Counted from the stretch's first letter, positions 8,456 through 17,937 are shown. The stretch is DNA of 64,000 bases from Pseudomonas sp. B21-056 (GCF_026016325.1 NZ_CP087203.1:2480001-2544000); one strand, 5' to 3'. A program made the numbers and translations. The notes: generated by a model from the letters alone, not told the origin.

Positions 8456-9043
8456 ATGCCTAAAATCGTAGATCACGAATTAAGAAAAACCGAGATTACT
8501 CGAGCAGTGATTCGCTCGATCGGAAAAGAAGGATTGGCGAACGTAACCATTCGCGGAATCGCTCGAGAGGGTGGTTTTAGTAGTGGAACGTTGGCCCATT
8601 ATTTCAACAGCAAAGAAGAGCTCATAAATTTCGCATTCGACGAGATCTCTAAAGCCGCCTTTCTTCGGATTGAAAATCGGGTTTCTGAATACGAGACCGC
8701 CCAGGACAAGGTGCGAGCGGTAATTGAAGAGCTTACGCCACAGATAAGCGATGAGCATGATGCGGTAATTTCAGTGTCTTTCTGGGCTGCTGCTCGCCAG
8801 GATGAGAAGCTGCGTCGCAAATTTCATGACGTCTACGAAAACTTCAGGAGCCACCTGCGCGATTACATCGGCGAAGGCCTGAGCAGTGGAGAGTTCAAAA
8901 TTCAAGGCCAGATTGAGGACGAGATCGACTTCATTGTCGCGGTAACGGACGGGCTTCTTGTCTCTTTCTTGTTAGATTCCGATCGGTTTCCCGCTCACCG
9001 GATTCAATGGCTGGTGACTGCCGCCATGAGCCGATTGGCGTAG
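8456..9043 (+). CDS. TetR-family regulator (BetI-like)
   Basis: A 195-residue repressor with the TetR HTH at residues about 8-55 ('ITRAVIRSIGKEGLANVTIRGIAREGGFSSGTLAHYFNSKEEL') and a ligand-binding C-terminal domain resembling BetI/YcdC types ('DAVISVSFWAAARQDEKLRRKF'). The frame is open from 8339 but overlaps the AraC gene; ATG 8456 begins the conserved domain. It follows the AraC gene by 80 bases on the same strand and converges on the guanidinobutyrase operon. By context it may sense a cationic amine intermediate, but that is inference. Confidence 0.87.
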   Translation: MPKIVDHELRKTEITRAVIRSIGKEGLANVTIRGIAREGGFSSGTLAHYFNSKEELINFAFDEISKAAFLRIENRVSEYETAQDKVRAVIEELTPQISDEHDAVISVSFWAAARQDEKLRRKFHDVYENFRSHLRDYIGEGLSSGEFKIQGQIEDEIDFIVAVTDGLLVSFLLDSDRFPAHRIQWLVTAAMSRLA

Positions 9044-9102
9044 GTCTCCATGAGTCAGGCTTTGAGCTGAGCTCACTGTCTACAGAAGCCTCGTCAGCTG
9101 CG

Positions 9103-9127
9103 AAAAAGGCCCCGTATGAAACGGGGC
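9103..9127 (-). terminator. Rho-independent terminator of the P450/guanidinobutyrase operon
   Basis: Stem GCCCCGT/ACGGGGC (9109-9115, 9121-9127) with five-base loop; on the minus strand it is followed by C and five T. It lies 24 bases after the aminotransferase stop, closing the operon that begins near 19.4 kb. Confidence 0.85.
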
Positions 9128-9150
9128 AAAGCGCGTATTCGGTAGCGTAC

Positions 9151-10530
9151 TCAAACGATCTGGGAGCTGTACCATTGCTCGGTGTCACTCAGCGCTCGCT
9201 CAAATCGATCAACGATGCTCTGCATCTCCGCCTTGGTTGTAATCAGTGGCGGACAGAAGGCAATCGCATCACCGATGTTGCGAGTGATGAGGCCGTGATG
9301 TTGTGCTTGCTGGCTCAAATAGGCTCCGACTTTGCCGGGTACCGTGAATCGAGCCTTGGTGGCCTTATCTGCAACCAGCTCGACAGCAGCGATCAGCCCT
9401 TGGCCCCGAACTTCGCCTACCAGTGGATGGTCAAGGAAGCAGCCAAGCTTTTCGTTCAAGAGCGCGCCCATTTCTGCTGCTCGGGCGACGAGATTGTCTT
9501 CTTGGATAATCCTGATGTTCTCGAGGGAAACCGCTGCCGCGACAGGATGGCCCGTTGCAGTGAAACCATGTCCTAACGTTCCGATTTGGTGGGACTGATC
9601 AGCAATAGGTTCGAAGATGCGGTCGTTGATCAGCACTGCCGCGATGGGTTGGTAGCTAGACGACAATTGCTTGGAGACGAGCATAGCGTCCGGGTAAATG
9701 TCGAAGGTGTCACAGCCAAACATCGAGCCGGTACGGCCAAAGCCGCAAATGACTTCATCGGCAACGAGAAGAATGTCGTATTTGCGGCATACAGCTTGAA
9801 TTTTCTGCCAGTACGTCCGAGGTGGCACCAGTACACCACCGGCGCCCATGAGTGGCTCGCCGAAGAAGGCCGCAATGGTGTCAGCACCTTCCTTCAGGAT
9901 CAGGTCTTCCAGCTCTTGCGCGAGGCGGTCGGCGTACTGCTCTTCAGTTTCATCAAGTTGGCCGTAGCGGTAGAAGTGGGGGCAACTGACATGCAGTACC
10001 TGAGGCAACGGCAAGTCGAAACCCCGATGATTATTGGGTAGACCAGTCAGGCTTGCGCTCATGACTGTAACACCGTGATAGGCATTCAACCTGCTGATGA
10101 GCTTCTTCTTTTGCGGCTTCCCCAGCGCATTGTTTCGATACCAGATGAGCTTGACGATCGTATCGTTGGCTTCTGAGCCTGAGTTAGTGAAGAACACTTT
10201 GCTCATAGGTACTGGGGCCAGATCCAATAGCTTTCGGGCAAGCTTCGTACTTGGAGCGTGCGCCTTCTGATTGAAGATGTGGTAGAACGGCAGGGTGCGA
10301 AGCTGAGCTTCCGCCGCCTTGATCAGGCGCTCTTCACTGAATCCGAGAGCTACACTCCATAGCCCGGACATTGCCTCGATGTACGCTTTTCCTGTTGAGT
10401 CATAGACGTAAACCCCCTCGCCACGCTCGATCATTAGGGGCCCTGTTTCCTGGTGTTTGCGGGCATCGGTATACGGATGTAGAACGCTACTGACGTCTAC
10501 ATCAGCTAGTGCGCAAGGATTTTTGTTCAT
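9151..10530 (-). CDS. Class III (omega) aminotransferase, SpuC-like
   Basis: A 459-residue PLP-dependent aminotransferase. Signatures: 'YIEAMSGLWSVALGFSEERL', 'KVFFTNSGSEANDTIVKL' for phosphate binding, 'LLVADEVICGFGRTG' with the cofactor Asp (about 258), and the Schiff-base Lys in 'AMLVSKQLSSSYQPIAAVLI' (about 287). This subgroup contains putrescine- and omega-amine:pyruvate aminotransferases such as SpuC. It is the last gene of the operon, 53 bases after the SDR. Together with the aldehyde dehydrogenase and guanidinobutyrase it would complete the route from agmatine to 4-guanidinobutyraldehyde to 4-guanidinobutyrate; that assignment is inferred from neighbours. Confidence 0.88.
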   Translation of the reverse strand: MNKNPCALADVDVSSVLHPYTDARKHQETGPLMIERGEGVYVYDSTGKAYIEAMSGLWSVALGFSEERLIKAAEAQLRTLPFYHIFNQKAHAPSTKLARKLLDLAPVPMSKVFFTNSGSEANDTIVKLIWYRNNALGKPQKKKLISRLNAYHGVTVMSASLTGLPNNHRGFDLPLPQVLHVSCPHFYRYGQLDETEEQYADRLAQELEDLILKEGADTIAAFFGEPLMGAGGVLVPPRTYWQKIQAVCRKYDILLVADEVICGFGRTGSMFGCDTFDIYPDAMLVSKQLSSSYQPIAAVLINDRIFEPIADQSHQIGTLGHGFTATGHPVAAAVSLENIRIIQEDNLVARAAEMGALLNEKLGCFLDHPLVGEVRGQGLIAAVELVADKATKARFTVPGKVGAYLSQQAQHHGLITRNIGDAIAFCPPLITTKAEMQSIVDRFERALSDTEQWYSSQIV

Positions 10531-10583
10531 GGTAGGCGCTCGCGAAGCACCGAGGCAGGGATCTACCTCGGCGCGCTATCAGC

Positions 10584-11387
10584 TCAGTTGAAGGGGAGTG
10601 GAGGGATAGCCAACCCTTCCAGGTTCATCAGGACTTCTGCCCCACCATCCACGATGAGGTCAGTGCCGTTGACCCAGAAGCCCCTCGGATCGAGCATCAG
10701 AAGAATCGCGTTGGCAATTTCATCCGGATAGGCATCACGACCACCCGCCTGCTGCTTCAGACTCTGAAGAAGTTCATTGCCCATGGTGTCGTAGAAGTCC
10801 GCCAGAATTGGGGTGCATACAGCACCTGGGCTGACAGAGTTCACGCGCACGCCACGGTGGCGCTGGTTGCTCGCTACGAGCATTGTGTAGAGGATGACAA
10901 GTTCTTTCGTGAAGTCATAGGTCGCCACCGCATTCATACTCAGCTCCTGGAATCTCGCCAGGCACTGGTGCCAGCCTCCCAATGTCAGGAGACTCGTGCT
11001 AACGGCCTTGCGATTCCTCCAGCCGGCACCTGCAGTGGACGCAACGTTGACCACGCAGGCCTTGTCGGCAAGTTTGGGCAGCAGCAGATTCGTCAGGTAG
11101 CGCAGTCCCAGGAAGTTCACCTTGAATACAACGTCAGCTGGCAGGCTGCCGGGAACGCCGGCAATGTTGGCCAGGCCGTTGATAGGCTGCTTGATCTGGA
11201 GCACTGCTTCGTCGATAGAGTCCGGATTGGACAGGTCGCAGAGAATGAACTGGTTGCAGTTGTCATTCGCGGGTTTGACATCCAAGCCAATCACGAACGC
11301 ACCTGCATTCATCAGAGCAAGGGCCGTCGCTTGCCCAACGCCTGATGAGGCACCGGTGACTACGATTCGTTTGTCATTGAACGACAT
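10584..11387 (-). CDS. Short-chain dehydrogenase/reductase (HsdA-like)
   Basis: A 267-residue classical SDR. NAD(P) site 'VTGASSGVGQATAL' at residues about 10-23, 'LANIAGVPG' (NAG motif variant), Ser in 'VVNVASTAGAG', and catalytic Tyr-x3-Lys in 'ATYDFTKELV'. The closing 'DLIVDGGAEVLM' resembles 3-alpha-hydroxysteroid dehydrogenase/carbonyl reductase types. It follows the P450 by ten bases, so it probably oxidises the alcohol made by P450 hydroxylation, or reduces the carbonyl side product. Substrate is unknown. Confidence 0.9.
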   Translation of the reverse strand: MSFNDKRIVVTGASSGVGQATALALMNAGAFVIGLDVKPANDNCNQFILCDLSNPDSIDEAVLQIKQPINGLANIAGVPGSLPADVVFKVNFLGLRYLTNLLLPKLADKACVVNVASTAGAGWRNRKAVSTSLLTLGGWHQCLARFQELSMNAVATYDFTKELVILYTMLVASNQRHRGVRVNSVSPGAVCTPILADFYDTMGNELLQSLKQQAGGRDAYPDEIANAILLMLDPRGFWVNGTDLIVDGGAEVLMNLEGLAIPPLPFN

Positions 11388-11397
11388 GATGAATTCC

Positions 11398-12627
11398 TTA
11401 GGCGGCCTTGAAGCGAATGGGTAGAGAGGCGATCCCGTTGATGAAGCGCGAAGGAATCATTTCTGGCGAACCGGCCAACTCGATGTCCTTGAGCTGCTTG
11501 AGTGTTTCCTCCAGCAGGAAGGGCAATTCCAGACGGGCCAGGTGAGCGCCCAGGCAGGTATGGCGGCCACCGCCACCGAACCCCAGGTGCGGGTTGGGGG
11601 AGCGCAGTACGTTGAAGTCGTAAGGATTCTCGAATTTGCTTGGGTCACGGTTCGCCGAGTTGTACCACATGACCACTTTGTCGCCTTCTGCGATACGCTG
11701 GCCATTGATCTCGGTATCGCGCGAAGCGGTGCGACGCATGTGCATGACCGGGCTCACCCAGCGCACAAGTTCTTCGAAACCGGTGCCAGCGACGCCGACT
11801 GGGTCGTTTGCCCAGATCTTCATCTGCTCAGGGAACTCGAGGAAGCATTTCAGGGCGTGAGCGCCGACGGTGCCCGTGGTTTCCATCCCGGCAGTCACCA
11901 GAAGCTGGAAGAAGTAGCCCGCCTCAACGTCATCCAGTTTTTTGCCTTCGACTTCTGTGGCTAGAATCATCGAAAGGATGTCATCACTCGGATTCTTTCG
12001 CTTCTCGGCAGCGAGGTAGCGACCGTAGTCGTTCAATTCTGCGAATGCGCCGGTGATCGCTTCCACGGCGTTTGAACCGAGGATGTCACCAGCCAGTGCT
12101 GTCACGGTCAGTTGATGCAGACGGCGGCGATTTTCCTTAGGCGCGCCCAGGAAGTCGCAGACCACTTCTACCGGAAAGACTTGCGCGACGTCCTTGGCAT
12201 AGTCGCACTCGCCCCGATCTTTGACGCTTGCTACGACGGAGGCCGCATACTGCTTGGCAACCTCCGCCATTTTGGTAACGCCTTGAGGCGAGAACGCACG
12301 GGCCACCACCTGGCGAAGCTTGAAGTGACGCGGAGCATCCATGTTCAGGAACCAGCCTTCTTGAAGCGCTTCTTCAACGGACTGGTCGCCTACGATAGTA
12401 CCCTCCCCACTGATGAACGTCTTCGCGTCGCTACTCACTGCAACGATGTCATCGTATCGAACGACCGACCAGAACCCCTTGCAACCGTACTCCGCAGAGC
12501 CTTCCGGGAAATCGTGCCAGCTCACTGGTTTCTGTTCACGAAGTGCGGCGAAAACTTCTTCGCGATCCGGGCGCTTCCAAAACTCCATATCCGCCAGGTT
12601 GATACTGTCTACATTGATACGGCTCAT
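11398..12627 (-). CDS. Cytochrome P450 (class I, bacterial soluble)
   Basis: A 409-residue soluble P450. The heme-thiolate motif is 'FGGGGRHTCLGAHLARLEL' with Cys at about 358; the I-helix oxygen-activation motif is 'AGMETTG' (about 244), with Glu in place of the more usual Asp; the ExxR motif is 'FEELVRW'. 'HMRRTASRD' resembles sterol/terpenoid-oxidising bacterial P450s of the CYP125/142 and linalool-hydroxylase groups, from memory. Its redox partners are encoded in the same operon: a putidaredoxin-like ferredoxin and a ferredoxin reductase. The surrounding genes degrade guanidino acids and GABA, so it may N-dealkylate or hydroxylate an alkylated guanidine or agmatine. That substrate is an inference. 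Confidence 0.93.
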   Translation of the reverse strand: MSRINVDSINLADMEFWKRPDREEVFAALREQKPVSWHDFPEGSAEYGCKGFWSVVRYDDIVAVSSDAKTFISGEGTIVGDQSVEEALQEGWFLNMDAPRHFKLRQVVARAFSPQGVTKMAEVAKQYAASVVASVKDRGECDYAKDVAQVFPVEVVCDFLGAPKENRRRLHQLTVTALAGDILGSNAVEAITGAFAELNDYGRYLAAEKRKNPSDDILSMILATEVEGKKLDDVEAGYFFQLLVTAGMETTGTVGAHALKCFLEFPEQMKIWANDPVGVAGTGFEELVRWVSPVMHMRRTASRDTEINGQRIAEGDKVVMWYNSANRDPSKFENPYDFNVLRSPNPHLGFGGGGRHTCLGAHLARLELPFLLEETLKQLKDIELAGSPEMIPSRFINGIASLPIRFKAA

Positions 12628-12655
12628 GAGTCTTTACCCACAAAGTTGATTGTTA

Positions 12656-13606
12656 TTAGACGTTGTGAAATTTGACGCCAGGCAGGACGCAAAGCATTTC
12701 GAACAGAAGGTTCGCGCCCAAAAGGGATGTGTTCCCGGAGTTGTCATAGGGCGGGGAAATTTCCACGACGTCGCCACCAATGACGTTCAGGCCTTTGCAT
12801 CCACGGATGATTTGCTGCCCTTGGAAGGCGGACAAACCACCGATTTCAGGCGTGCCGGTGCCGGGAGCGACGGAGGGGTCGAGCCCATCAATATCGAACG
12901 AAATATAGACTTTCGTATTGCCGATCTTCTCTCGGATCGCATCCATAAGCGGGGCGAGCGATACGCCTTGGCATTCATCGGCCGTCACGACGGTGAAGCC
13001 CTTGCTCCGCGACCAGTTGAAGTCGTCCGGGGAGTATCCGGTGCCGCGCAGGCCGATCTGGAAAGTCAGGTCGGGGTTGATCAGACCATCCTCATACGCT
13101 CGGCGAAATGTCGTGCCGTGAGCAATCTTCTCACCGAACATGTGCTCGCCGACGTCTGCGTGAGCGTCGATGTGGATCAACGCCACTGGGCCGTGTTTCT
13201 TGGCGATGGACTGCAGAATTGGATAGGTGATCGTGTGATCGCCACCGAGAGTCAGCGGAGCCACATCGTTCTCGAGAATGATGTCGTAAGCTTCCTGAAT
13301 GCGTCTGACGGCGTCTGGAAGGTTGAAGGTGTTGATAGCCACATCACCGATGTCTGCTACCTGCAGACTTTCGAACGGGGCCGCACCCGTTGCCAGGTTG
13401 AAAGGGCGCAACAAGCACGACTCGGCGCGAATGCTGCGCGGACCCATCCGAGTGCCGGAGCGGTTGGACGCGCCGATGTCGAGCGGCACACCAACAAAGC
13501 ATGCATCCAGTCCGGCAGCACTTTTGGCTTCCGGTAGACGCATCATTGTAGGAATGCCACCAAAGCGGGGCATCTGGTTGCCACCCAAAGGTTGATTGAA
13601 ACTCAT
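12656..13606 (-). CDS. gbuA: Guanidinobutyrase (ureohydrolase family)
   Basis: A 316-residue Mn-dependent ureohydrolase that should hydrolyse 4-guanidinobutyrate to GABA and urea. The metal motifs are intact: 'LTLGGDHTITYP' (about 120-131), 'HIDAHADVGEHMFG' (about 145-158) and 'SFDIDGLDPSVAPGTG' (about 236-251). The N terminus 'QPLGGNQMPRFGGI' and 'GTRMGPRSIRAE', plus 'LLGANLLFEMLCVLPGV' at the end, look very close to Pseudomonas GbuA as I remember it. Closely related guanidinopropionase (GpuA) or agmatinase activity cannot be excluded. It sits between the ferredoxin and P450 genes, an association I do not know from described guanidinobutyrase loci. Confidence 0.9.
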   Translation of the reverse strand: MSFNQPLGGNQMPRFGGIPTMMRLPEAKSAAGLDACFVGVPLDIGASNRSGTRMGPRSIRAESCLLRPFNLATGAAPFESLQVADIGDVAINTFNLPDAVRRIQEAYDIILENDVAPLTLGGDHTITYPILQSIAKKHGPVALIHIDAHADVGEHMFGEKIAHGTTFRRAYEDGLINPDLTFQIGLRGTGYSPDDFNWSRSKGFTVVTADECQGVSLAPLMDAIREKIGNTKVYISFDIDGLDPSVAPGTGTPEIGGLSAFQGQQIIRGCKGLNVIGGDVVEISPPYDNSGNTSLLGANLLFEMLCVLPGVKFHNV

Positions 13607-13640
13607 GGCTTCATCTCCTTTATGAGAAGGGAGAACCCGG

Positions 13641-13961
13641 TCAGCTTTGCTGACTAGGTACGCGAATCACCAAGCCTTCCATCTCCGAGGTGATCCGGAG
13701 TTGGCAGGAAAGGCGACTGGAGGCGTCAGGTTCGAAGGCGTACTCGAGCATGTCGCTTTCCATCACCTCAGCGGCCAGGAGCTTCTCTTTCCACGCATCG
13801 GAGATGTAGACGTGGCAGGTGGCGCATGCGCATGCTCCACCGCAGTCGGCATCAATGCCTTTGACCATGTTGTTCACCGCGGCTTCCATCACGGTTCCGC
13901 CGACTTTTGCGTCGACGTCAACGGAGGAACCATCAGGCTGCACGAAAGTAATCTTGACCAT
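13641..13961 (-). CDS. Putidaredoxin-type [2Fe-2S] ferredoxin
   Basis: A 106-residue adrenodoxin/putidaredoxin-class ferredoxin carrying electrons from the reductase at 16703 to the P450. Cluster ligands are Cys40, Cys46, Cys49 and Cys86 in the C-x5-C-x2-C pattern, with an additional cysteine at 44 inside the binding loop ('DCGGACACATCH'). Spacing matches putidaredoxin almost exactly. It is encoded 35 bases before the guanidinobutyrase within the operon, supporting a dedicated three-component P450 system. Confidence 0.95.
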   Translation of the reverse strand: MVKITFVQPDGSSVDVDAKVGGTVMEAAVNNMVKGIDADCGGACACATCHVYISDAWKEKLLAAEVMESDMLEYAFEPDASSRLSCQLRITSEMEGLVIRVPSQQS

Positions 13962-13987
13962 TTTTATTATCTCGACTCGGTAAAGGG

Positions 13988-15265
13988 TTAGGCCTTGAGG
14001 GCGCCGGCCAGGCGGGAAAGTCCCGTTTCCAGAACGTCGTCACTGATCGTCAAGGGGGCAGAAACTCGTATGGTATTGCCGTAGTAGCCGCATGGAAGCA
14101 GGAGCAATCCCAGCTCTTTTGCTCTGGCGGCAACACGCTTGGTCGCATCCGCATCAGGGGTATGGCTACCGGCTTGGGCAACGATCTCGAAGGCGACCAT
14201 CGCCCCAAGACCTCGGATGTCACCCAGTGGCAGAGTACCGGGAGTGCCTTTCAGGTCGGTCAGGAAGGATTGGATCTTTTGGCCAATCTGACTGGCGCGT
14301 GCCAGCAGATCTTCGCTCTCGATCACGTCCAGAACGGCGTTTGCAGCTGCGCAGGAGAGCGGGTTGCCGGCAAACGTGCCACCCAGGAAACCTGGCGGCG
14401 GAGCGTCGATCACTTCGGTGCGTCCGATCAGGCCGGACAGAGGCAGGCCGCCACCCATGGCTTTGCCGATGGCTATCAGGTCGGGTTGAACGCCCGCATG
14501 TTCGGTAGCGAAAAACTTCCCGGTGCGACCGAAGCCAGATTGGACTTCGTCCACGACAAAGCAGATTCCGTGGTCGTCGCAGATCTTGCGCAGCGCCTGC
14601 ATGAATGCAGGTGACGCCTGGTAGAAGCCGCCTTCACCCTGCACAGGCTCGATAACGATGGCCGCGACCTGGTCTGGAGAAATGGTTGCGCGGAACAGAT
14701 GATCGAGCGCTTTCAGACTCTCCTGCTCGGAGGTCCCGTGATGGGCAATCGGAAACGGAATCTGGTACACGCCTGCTTGAGAAGGGGAGACGCCAGCACG
14801 CAACGGAAGTACTTTGCCAGTCATTGCCAAGGCGAGTTGAGTGCGCCCATGGAACGAGCCGGTGAAGGTCACGACGCCTTGGCGGCCGGTGTAGTAGCGA
14901 GCGACCTTGACTGCGTTTTCAGTAGCCTCTGCACCGGTAGTAAAGAGGGTGGCCTTCGCATCGGAGATCGGTGCCAGCTCGATCAGGCGTTCACACAAAC
15001 GAACATAGGGCTCGCACGAAAGAACGGGGAAGCCGATATGTGCGTAGTCCTTGAGCTGGGCTTCAATGGCTGCCACCACCTTGGGGTGGAGGTTGCCGGT
15101 GTTGTTCACCGCAATACCCGATGCGAAATCAACGTAATGGTTGCCTTCGACGTCCCATATCTCACTACCGGCGGCTTTCTTGACGAAAACGGGTAGGGCA
15201 GTTGCCGCACCGCGAGGCAGAGCTTTGTCGCGGCGGGCCAGAAGATCGTTATTGTTCATTTTCAT
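13988..15265 (-). CDS. gabT: 4-Aminobutyrate aminotransferase (class III)
   Basis: A 425-residue PLP enzyme with GabT hallmarks: 'YVDFASGIAVNNTGNLHP', 'TLFTTGAEATENAVKVAR', 'FTGSFHGRTQLALAMTGK', 'CFVVDEVQSGFGRTG' with the cofactor Asp, and the Schiff-base Lys in 'LIAIGKAMGGGLPLSGLIGR'. It should convert GABA, the product of the guanidinobutyrase two genes downstream, to succinate semialdehyde. It is probably a pathway-dedicated paralogue of a housekeeping gabT. It starts five bases after the semialdehyde dehydrogenase stop. Confidence 0.9.
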   Translation of the reverse strand: MKMNNNDLLARRDKALPRGAATALPVFVKKAAGSEIWDVEGNHYVDFASGIAVNNTGNLHPKVVAAIEAQLKDYAHIGFPVLSCEPYVRLCERLIELAPISDAKATLFTTGAEATENAVKVARYYTGRQGVVTFTGSFHGRTQLALAMTGKVLPLRAGVSPSQAGVYQIPFPIAHHGTSEQESLKALDHLFRATISPDQVAAIVIEPVQGEGGFYQASPAFMQALRKICDDHGICFVVDEVQSGFGRTGKFFATEHAGVQPDLIAIGKAMGGGLPLSGLIGRTEVIDAPPPGFLGGTFAGNPLSCAAANAVLDVIESEDLLARASQIGQKIQSFLTDLKGTPGTLPLGDIRGLGAMVAFEIVAQAGSHTPDADATKRVAARAKELGLLLLPCGYYGNTIRVSAPLTISDDVLETGLSRLAGALKA

Positions 15266-15270
15266 TCTTC

Positions 15271-16671
15271 TCAGTTCAGGACGTCAGAACGCCAGACCAT
15301 CATTTTTTCGATTTGCATTTCATGCATGGTGTAGGGAATGCCGCCTACGCCGTGGCCGGAATGGCGGGCGCCGGCGAAAGGCATCCAGTCCACACGGAAC
15401 AAAGTGTTCTCGTTGACCATCACTGCGGTGCCGTCGAGGTGCTTGTAGCAGTGCAGGGCGGTGTCCAGGTTTTGCGTGAAGACTGCTGCCTGGAAGGAGA
15501 AATCGAGCGAGTTCGCTTCCGCCAGCGCGACGTCGATGTCATCGAAGCTGGAAACGCAAATGACCGGGCCAAAGACTTCCTTGCGCATCACTTTCGAGTC
15601 GTCAGATGGATTCAGCAGGACCGTTGGCGCGTAGCAGCTATCCGAAAGCTTTTTGCCTCCGCAGATGAGTTCGGCACCCTGGGCAACTGCATCTTGGACC
15701 CACTGGTGGATCCGGTCGTTTTCCTGATGCGAGATGATTGGCCCGATGTCGGTGGTCTCAAGCACCGGATCACCTACAGTCATTTTTTCCGCGGCGGCAG
15801 CAAGTCGCTCGGCAACCTCACGTGCTACTCGGCGGTCTGCGAACACACGTTGCACAGAGACGCACGCCTGGCCGGCATGCCAGAAGCCGCCTCGGGCGAG
15901 ACGAGGAATTGCCATCGGCAGATCTGCGTCGTGGGCAACGATGACGGGAGCAACACCGCCGTGCTCCAGGGCGCATCGGGTACCAGGTGCCAGTTTTGAG
16001 CGCAGCATCCAGCCGACAGGCGCTGAACCAATGAACGAGAAGAAGCCGACGCGCGGGTCTGCAACCAGCCTGGCAACTTGCTCGTTGCTGTCTGGCAGAA
16101 CAATCTGCGCCCACTCCTGTGGCAAGCCTGCTTCGTGAAGAATCTCGATAAAGGCATAACCGCTCAGCGGGGTTTTGGCTGCTGGTTTAATGATGACTGG
16201 AGCGCCGACTGCAATTGCCGGCGCTGCCTGGTGAACAACCAGGTTGAACGGGTGGTTGAATGCGCTGACCCCCACGACGACGCCAATGGGTTCTGGCTGG
16301 GTAAAAGCGATACGTCCCGCTGACGTGACGTTCAGATCCATCGGGATCACGGATCCGGCTTTGGTGCGCAGCTCCTCCACACAAATGTGCAGGCAGTCCA
16401 CACCACGATCAACTTCTATCAGCGCGTCCTTGTACGGTTTGCCGCACTCTCGCGCAACCAGGCGGGCAAGATCCTCGCGGCGGCTGGCAATAATGTCCGC
16501 CGCTTTTTTCAGAATCGCGATTCGTTGTGCTTTCTTCAGCCAGCCATTGCGATCACGATACAGCGCGTACGCCGTTGCCAGCGCCTGTTCAATTTGCTGG
16601 TCGGTGGAGGCGGGCAGTTCTGCGAGCAGCGCGCCATTGAACGGTGCATTGATTTTTATGGTTTGGGTCAT
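15271..16671 (-). CDS. Aldehyde dehydrogenase, probable succinate-semialdehyde dehydrogenase
   Basis: A 466-residue NAD(P)-dependent aldehyde dehydrogenase. Catalytic Glu lies in 'ALEHGGVAPVIV' and catalytic Cys in 'FWHAGQACVSVQRVF'; 'VGVSAFNHPFNLVVHQ' is the cofactor-loop region. It follows the GABA aminotransferase's position in the pathway, so oxidation of succinate semialdehyde to succinate is the simplest role. The sequence also resembles sulfoacetaldehyde/phosphonoformaldehyde-type and glyceraldehyde-type ALDHs, so another short aldehyde is possible. GGAAGAG provides the ribosome site before ATG 16671. Confidence 0.87.
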   Translation of the reverse strand: MTQTIKINAPFNGALLAELPASTDQQIEQALATAYALYRDRNGWLKKAQRIAILKKAADIIASRREDLARLVARECGKPYKDALIEVDRGVDCLHICVEELRTKAGSVIPMDLNVTSAGRIAFTQPEPIGVVVGVSAFNHPFNLVVHQAAPAIAVGAPVIIKPAAKTPLSGYAFIEILHEAGLPQEWAQIVLPDSNEQVARLVADPRVGFFSFIGSAPVGWMLRSKLAPGTRCALEHGGVAPVIVAHDADLPMAIPRLARGGFWHAGQACVSVQRVFADRRVAREVAERLAAAAEKMTVGDPVLETTDIGPIISHQENDRIHQWVQDAVAQGAELICGGKKLSDSCYAPTVLLNPSDDSKVMRKEVFGPVICVSSFDDIDVALAEANSLDFSFQAAVFTQNLDTALHCYKHLDGTAVMVNENTLFRVDWMPFAGARHSGHGVGGIPYTMHEMQIEKMMVWRSDVLN

Positions 16672-16702
16672 GAGGCTCTTCCAGTTGTCAGGTAGAGTTG
16701 CG

Positions 16703-17926
16703 TTAGCCGGCCAGGAGCGACTTCAGTTCTACGGTTGAATCGCAAACTTTCGCGGGCGTGGGGCTGGTGCCGGTAGTAATCAGCTTGCGGGCAACCATGT
16801 GGTCACCCGCCGAGTTGATGCTTTCAACTGCGATCAACTTGTCTTCGCGATAGTGAAAGACACTGAATTTTTTCTGATCTATTGAACCTCGAACGACCAG
16901 TCGATCCGTGCCCAGCGGTAAGCCAACGATTTGAAGTTTGATGTCGCCCTGATCCGACCAGAACCATGGCGCGGCGTTGTAAGCCGATGCGTTACCGAGA
17001 ATGCTGGAGGCGGCGACCTTCGCCTGGTCAATGGCGTTCTGCACTGACTCCAGGCGGAATCGGCCATTCGCATAAGGGTTCGGGTGGTTTGTGCAATCGC
17101 CTGCAGAAACGATGTCTGGGTCGGACGTGACGGCAAATTCGTCAACCAGGATGCCGTTTTCGCAGGACAGTCCAGCCGACTCTGCAAGTTCGATGTTGGG
17201 AACTGCACCGACACCCACCAGGATCAAGTCGCAAGAGATCTGCTCGCCGCCTTGCAGCCATACGCCCTGGGCGCGATCAGTGCCTACGATCTGCTCAATG
17301 CGTGCGTCGGTGATGATCCGAACACCCAGGCTCTCATGGTAGGCCTTGAAGAAGTCCGAGCTTATGATCGAGATCGCCCGGCCCATCAGGCGCGGCGCGT
17401 ACTCCAGAACGGTTACGGTCTTACCTAGACCAGCAGCGCAGGCTGCTACTTCCAGGCCAATGAACCCGCCACCGATGATGGTAATGTTCTGGTACTTCTG
17501 GATGTCATCACGCAGATCGGCGGCGTGCAAGAAAGAGCGCAGAGCGTGCACGCCAGCCAAGCCCGCGCCAGGCAGGTCAAGAGGGCGAGGGCGGGTGCCG
17601 GTGGTAATCGCCAGTTTGTCGTATGCCAGTTGCTTCCCGCTGGCGGTCACCACAATTCTGGCGTCTCGGTCGATGTGTTCTACTTTATCTCCCTTGATCA
17701 GCTCAATGCGGTTGTCGGCATAGAAATTATCCGGACGCAGTTGGATCGATGTTTCATCCGCAAGATTCTTCAGGTAAGCCTTCGACAGCGGCGGCCGCTG
17801 GTAAGGGATGTTGTGTTCATCACCAACGATGGTCACAGCCCCTTGGAAGCCAGCCTGACGAAGTGAGGCCGCAACCTGGAAGCCCGCTTGCCCTGCACCG
17901 ATGATCACAACTTTATCGAGACTCAT
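16703..17926 (-). CDS. Ferredoxin--NAD(+) reductase (putidaredoxin reductase type)
   Basis: A 407-residue FAD/NAD flavoprotein. N-terminal FAD fold 'VIIGAGQAGFQVAASLRQAG', central NAD fold 'ITIIGGGFIGLEVAACAAGLG', and the second FAD motif 'DIVSAGDCTNHPNPYANG'. It transfers electrons from NADH to the ferredoxin that feeds the P450. ATG 17926 is preferred to the in-frame GTG 15 bases upstream because GAGAGGTG lies just before it. It overlaps no gene and begins 11 bases after the aldehyde dehydrogenase stop. Confidence 0.92.
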   Translation of the reverse strand: MSLDKVVIIGAGQAGFQVAASLRQAGFQGAVTIVGDEHNIPYQRPPLSKAYLKNLADETSIQLRPDNFYADNRIELIKGDKVEHIDRDARIVVTASGKQLAYDKLAITTGTRPRPLDLPGAGLAGVHALRSFLHAADLRDDIQKYQNITIIGGGFIGLEVAACAAGLGKTVTVLEYAPRLMGRAISIISSDFFKAYHESLGVRIITDARIEQIVGTDRAQGVWLQGGEQISCDLILVGVGAVPNIELAESAGLSCENGILVDEFAVTSDPDIVSAGDCTNHPNPYANGRFRLESVQNAIDQAKVAASSILGNASAYNAAPWFWSDQGDIKLQIVGLPLGTDRLVVRGSIDQKKFSVFHYREDKLIAVESINSAGDHMVARKLITTGTSPTPAKVCDSTVELKSLLAG

Positions 17927-17937
17927 GGCGTCACCTC